This document shows, one piece after another, positions 63,382 through 64,000 of a stretch of 64,000 nucleotides of DNA. Source of the DNA: Monosporascus cannonballus. Taxonomy: Eukaryota; Ascomycota; Sordariomycetes; Xylariales. The DNA is taken from positions 101,730 to 165,729 of the forward strand of contig QJNS01000179.1 in the NCBI GenBank assembly GCA_004154925.1. The letters are read 5' to 3'. The notes below the pieces were generated by a model. It saw only the letters and a list, made by a program, of their open reading frames with translations, was not told the origin of the DNA and did not search any database. The translations under genes and the position numbers were made by a program. Within the stretch, counting starts at the first letter, position 1; the number at the start of each line of letters is the position of its first letter.

Positions 63382-63862
63382 CGCGTCGTCGGCGTCGGGT
63401 AGTAAAGACAAGACAGAGGGAGATGGAAAGGTTGGCTTAGGAAAGTTAACGTAGGTGGTAGGCGGTGGGCGGTGGGCGGTTGGCGGTTGGCAGCTGCTCG
63501 GAGCTGCCCCGAATGACTATCCGTCATTGACCTTCCCGTATCCTATTCGCCTCTATATAGCGGATTGTATGCCCCCGCATCCGTAAGGTTGCGATGCAAC
63601 GGGGGTTATTGGGCCGATACGGGCACAAAGTTGAAGTATAGGCGCAGGGAGTAGTCTAACTAGGCAGGTATTCGTGAAGGCCTGGGAAAGATGTCATAGG
63701 CCCCTGCCATTTCCTAGTCGGCTTGGTGTGGCTTGGCATGCCACGAAGATGGGCACGGTGGCTACTTGGTACATAGTGACTGGGCACATCAGCATGCTCA
63801 GCTTTTAACCAGGCCTGCGTGCCTACCTACATGCTGTGCGGAATGTGCATTATACGCATACC
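63382..63862 (-). promoter_or_regulatory. VPS39 promoter and flank
   Basis: No gene is seen. A GGCGGTGGGC-type short tandem run (about 63,461-63,490) lies 80-110 bases upstream of the VPS39 start. Confidence 0.4.
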
Positions 63863-64000
63863 AAAAAAAAATAAAAAAATAAAAAATAAAAAATAAATAA
63901 AAATAAATAAAAAATAAATAAAAATAAATAAAAATAAATAAAAATAAATAAAAATAAATAAAAATAAATAAAAATAAATAAAAATAAATAAAAATAAATA
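63863..64000. repeat. AT-rich 10-bp tandem repeat
   Basis: An A-rich run passes into a regular array of the 10-mer AAAATAAATA. At least nine identical copies (63,911-64,000) are seen, and the array continues beyond the window. Confidence 0.95.

Noticed and set aside
63382..63411. Ten-codon extension of VPS39
   Set aside because: The extension starts with TTG. The ATG at 63,381 begins exactly at the conserved MLSAFTARPI.
1..64000. CRISPR arrays, bacterial operons or phage genes
   Set aside because: The sequence is fungal. Direct repeats are LTRs or simple repeats, not spaced arrays.

Overview
The window comes from a filamentous ascomycete (Pezizomycotina). The evidence is short spliceosomal introns with GT...AG ends and CTAAC/CTGAC-like branch sites, fungal-type genes (GON7, VPS39/VAM6, a siderophore transporter, a Dal5-type permease), and a 43-kb AT-rich block whose transposons carry the footprint of repeat-induced point mutation (RIP). 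I cannot name the genus.

Left part, 1-43,430: an AT-rich, gene-free transposon graveyard. I resolve five Ty3/gypsy chromovirus-type elements from terminal repeats and target-site duplications (TSDs). They are a 5'-truncated plus-strand copy (1,179-7,434), a minus-strand fragment E (7,880-21,730) bounded by two 206/207-bp repeats, full-length A (13,094-19,873, TSD TCGAA, inserted in E), full-length B (22,090-29,021, TSD TCGAG/TCGAA), and full-length D (29,476-43,430, minus strand, TSD TCGCA/TCACA). A sixth element, C (35,708-42,916, TSD AATTC), from a different chromovirus family, sits inside D. A pogo-like DNA transposon (9,776-11,762) is nested in E and itself contains a 124-bp solo-LTR-like insertion. 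All coding regions are broken by stops of the CAA/CAG to TAA/TAG and TGG to TAG/TGA kind. None is likely to be active.

Border, 43,431-44,628: base composition returns to normal exactly at the outer edge of D. D was inserted beside a decayed alpha/beta-hydrolase gene of the type found at the N-terminus of fungal NLR-like proteins. This is followed by the promoter of the first intact gene, which has an ATCAGATAA iron-GATA site.

Right part, 44,629-63,381: eight genes plus relics. They are a siderophore-iron MFS transporter; a decayed carboxy-cis,cis-muconate cyclase-like gene; a two-domain carboxymuconolactone decarboxylase (CMD)-like protein; a Dal5-family MFS permease with a probable frameshift; a single-domain CMD; a zinc alcohol dehydrogenase; a metallo-beta-lactamase-fold lactonase-like hydrolase; and a 3-hydroxyisobutyrate-dehydrogenase-like enzyme. 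From 47.1 to 58.1 kb this looks like a small catabolic neighbourhood for a lactone or aromatic acid (uptake, lactone opening, decarboxylation, oxidation). It is arranged as divergent and convergent pairs next to the transposon block. Two housekeeping genes then follow convergently: GON7 (KEOPS complex) and VPS39/VAM6 (HOPS complex). The window ends in a 10-bp AT tandem repeat.
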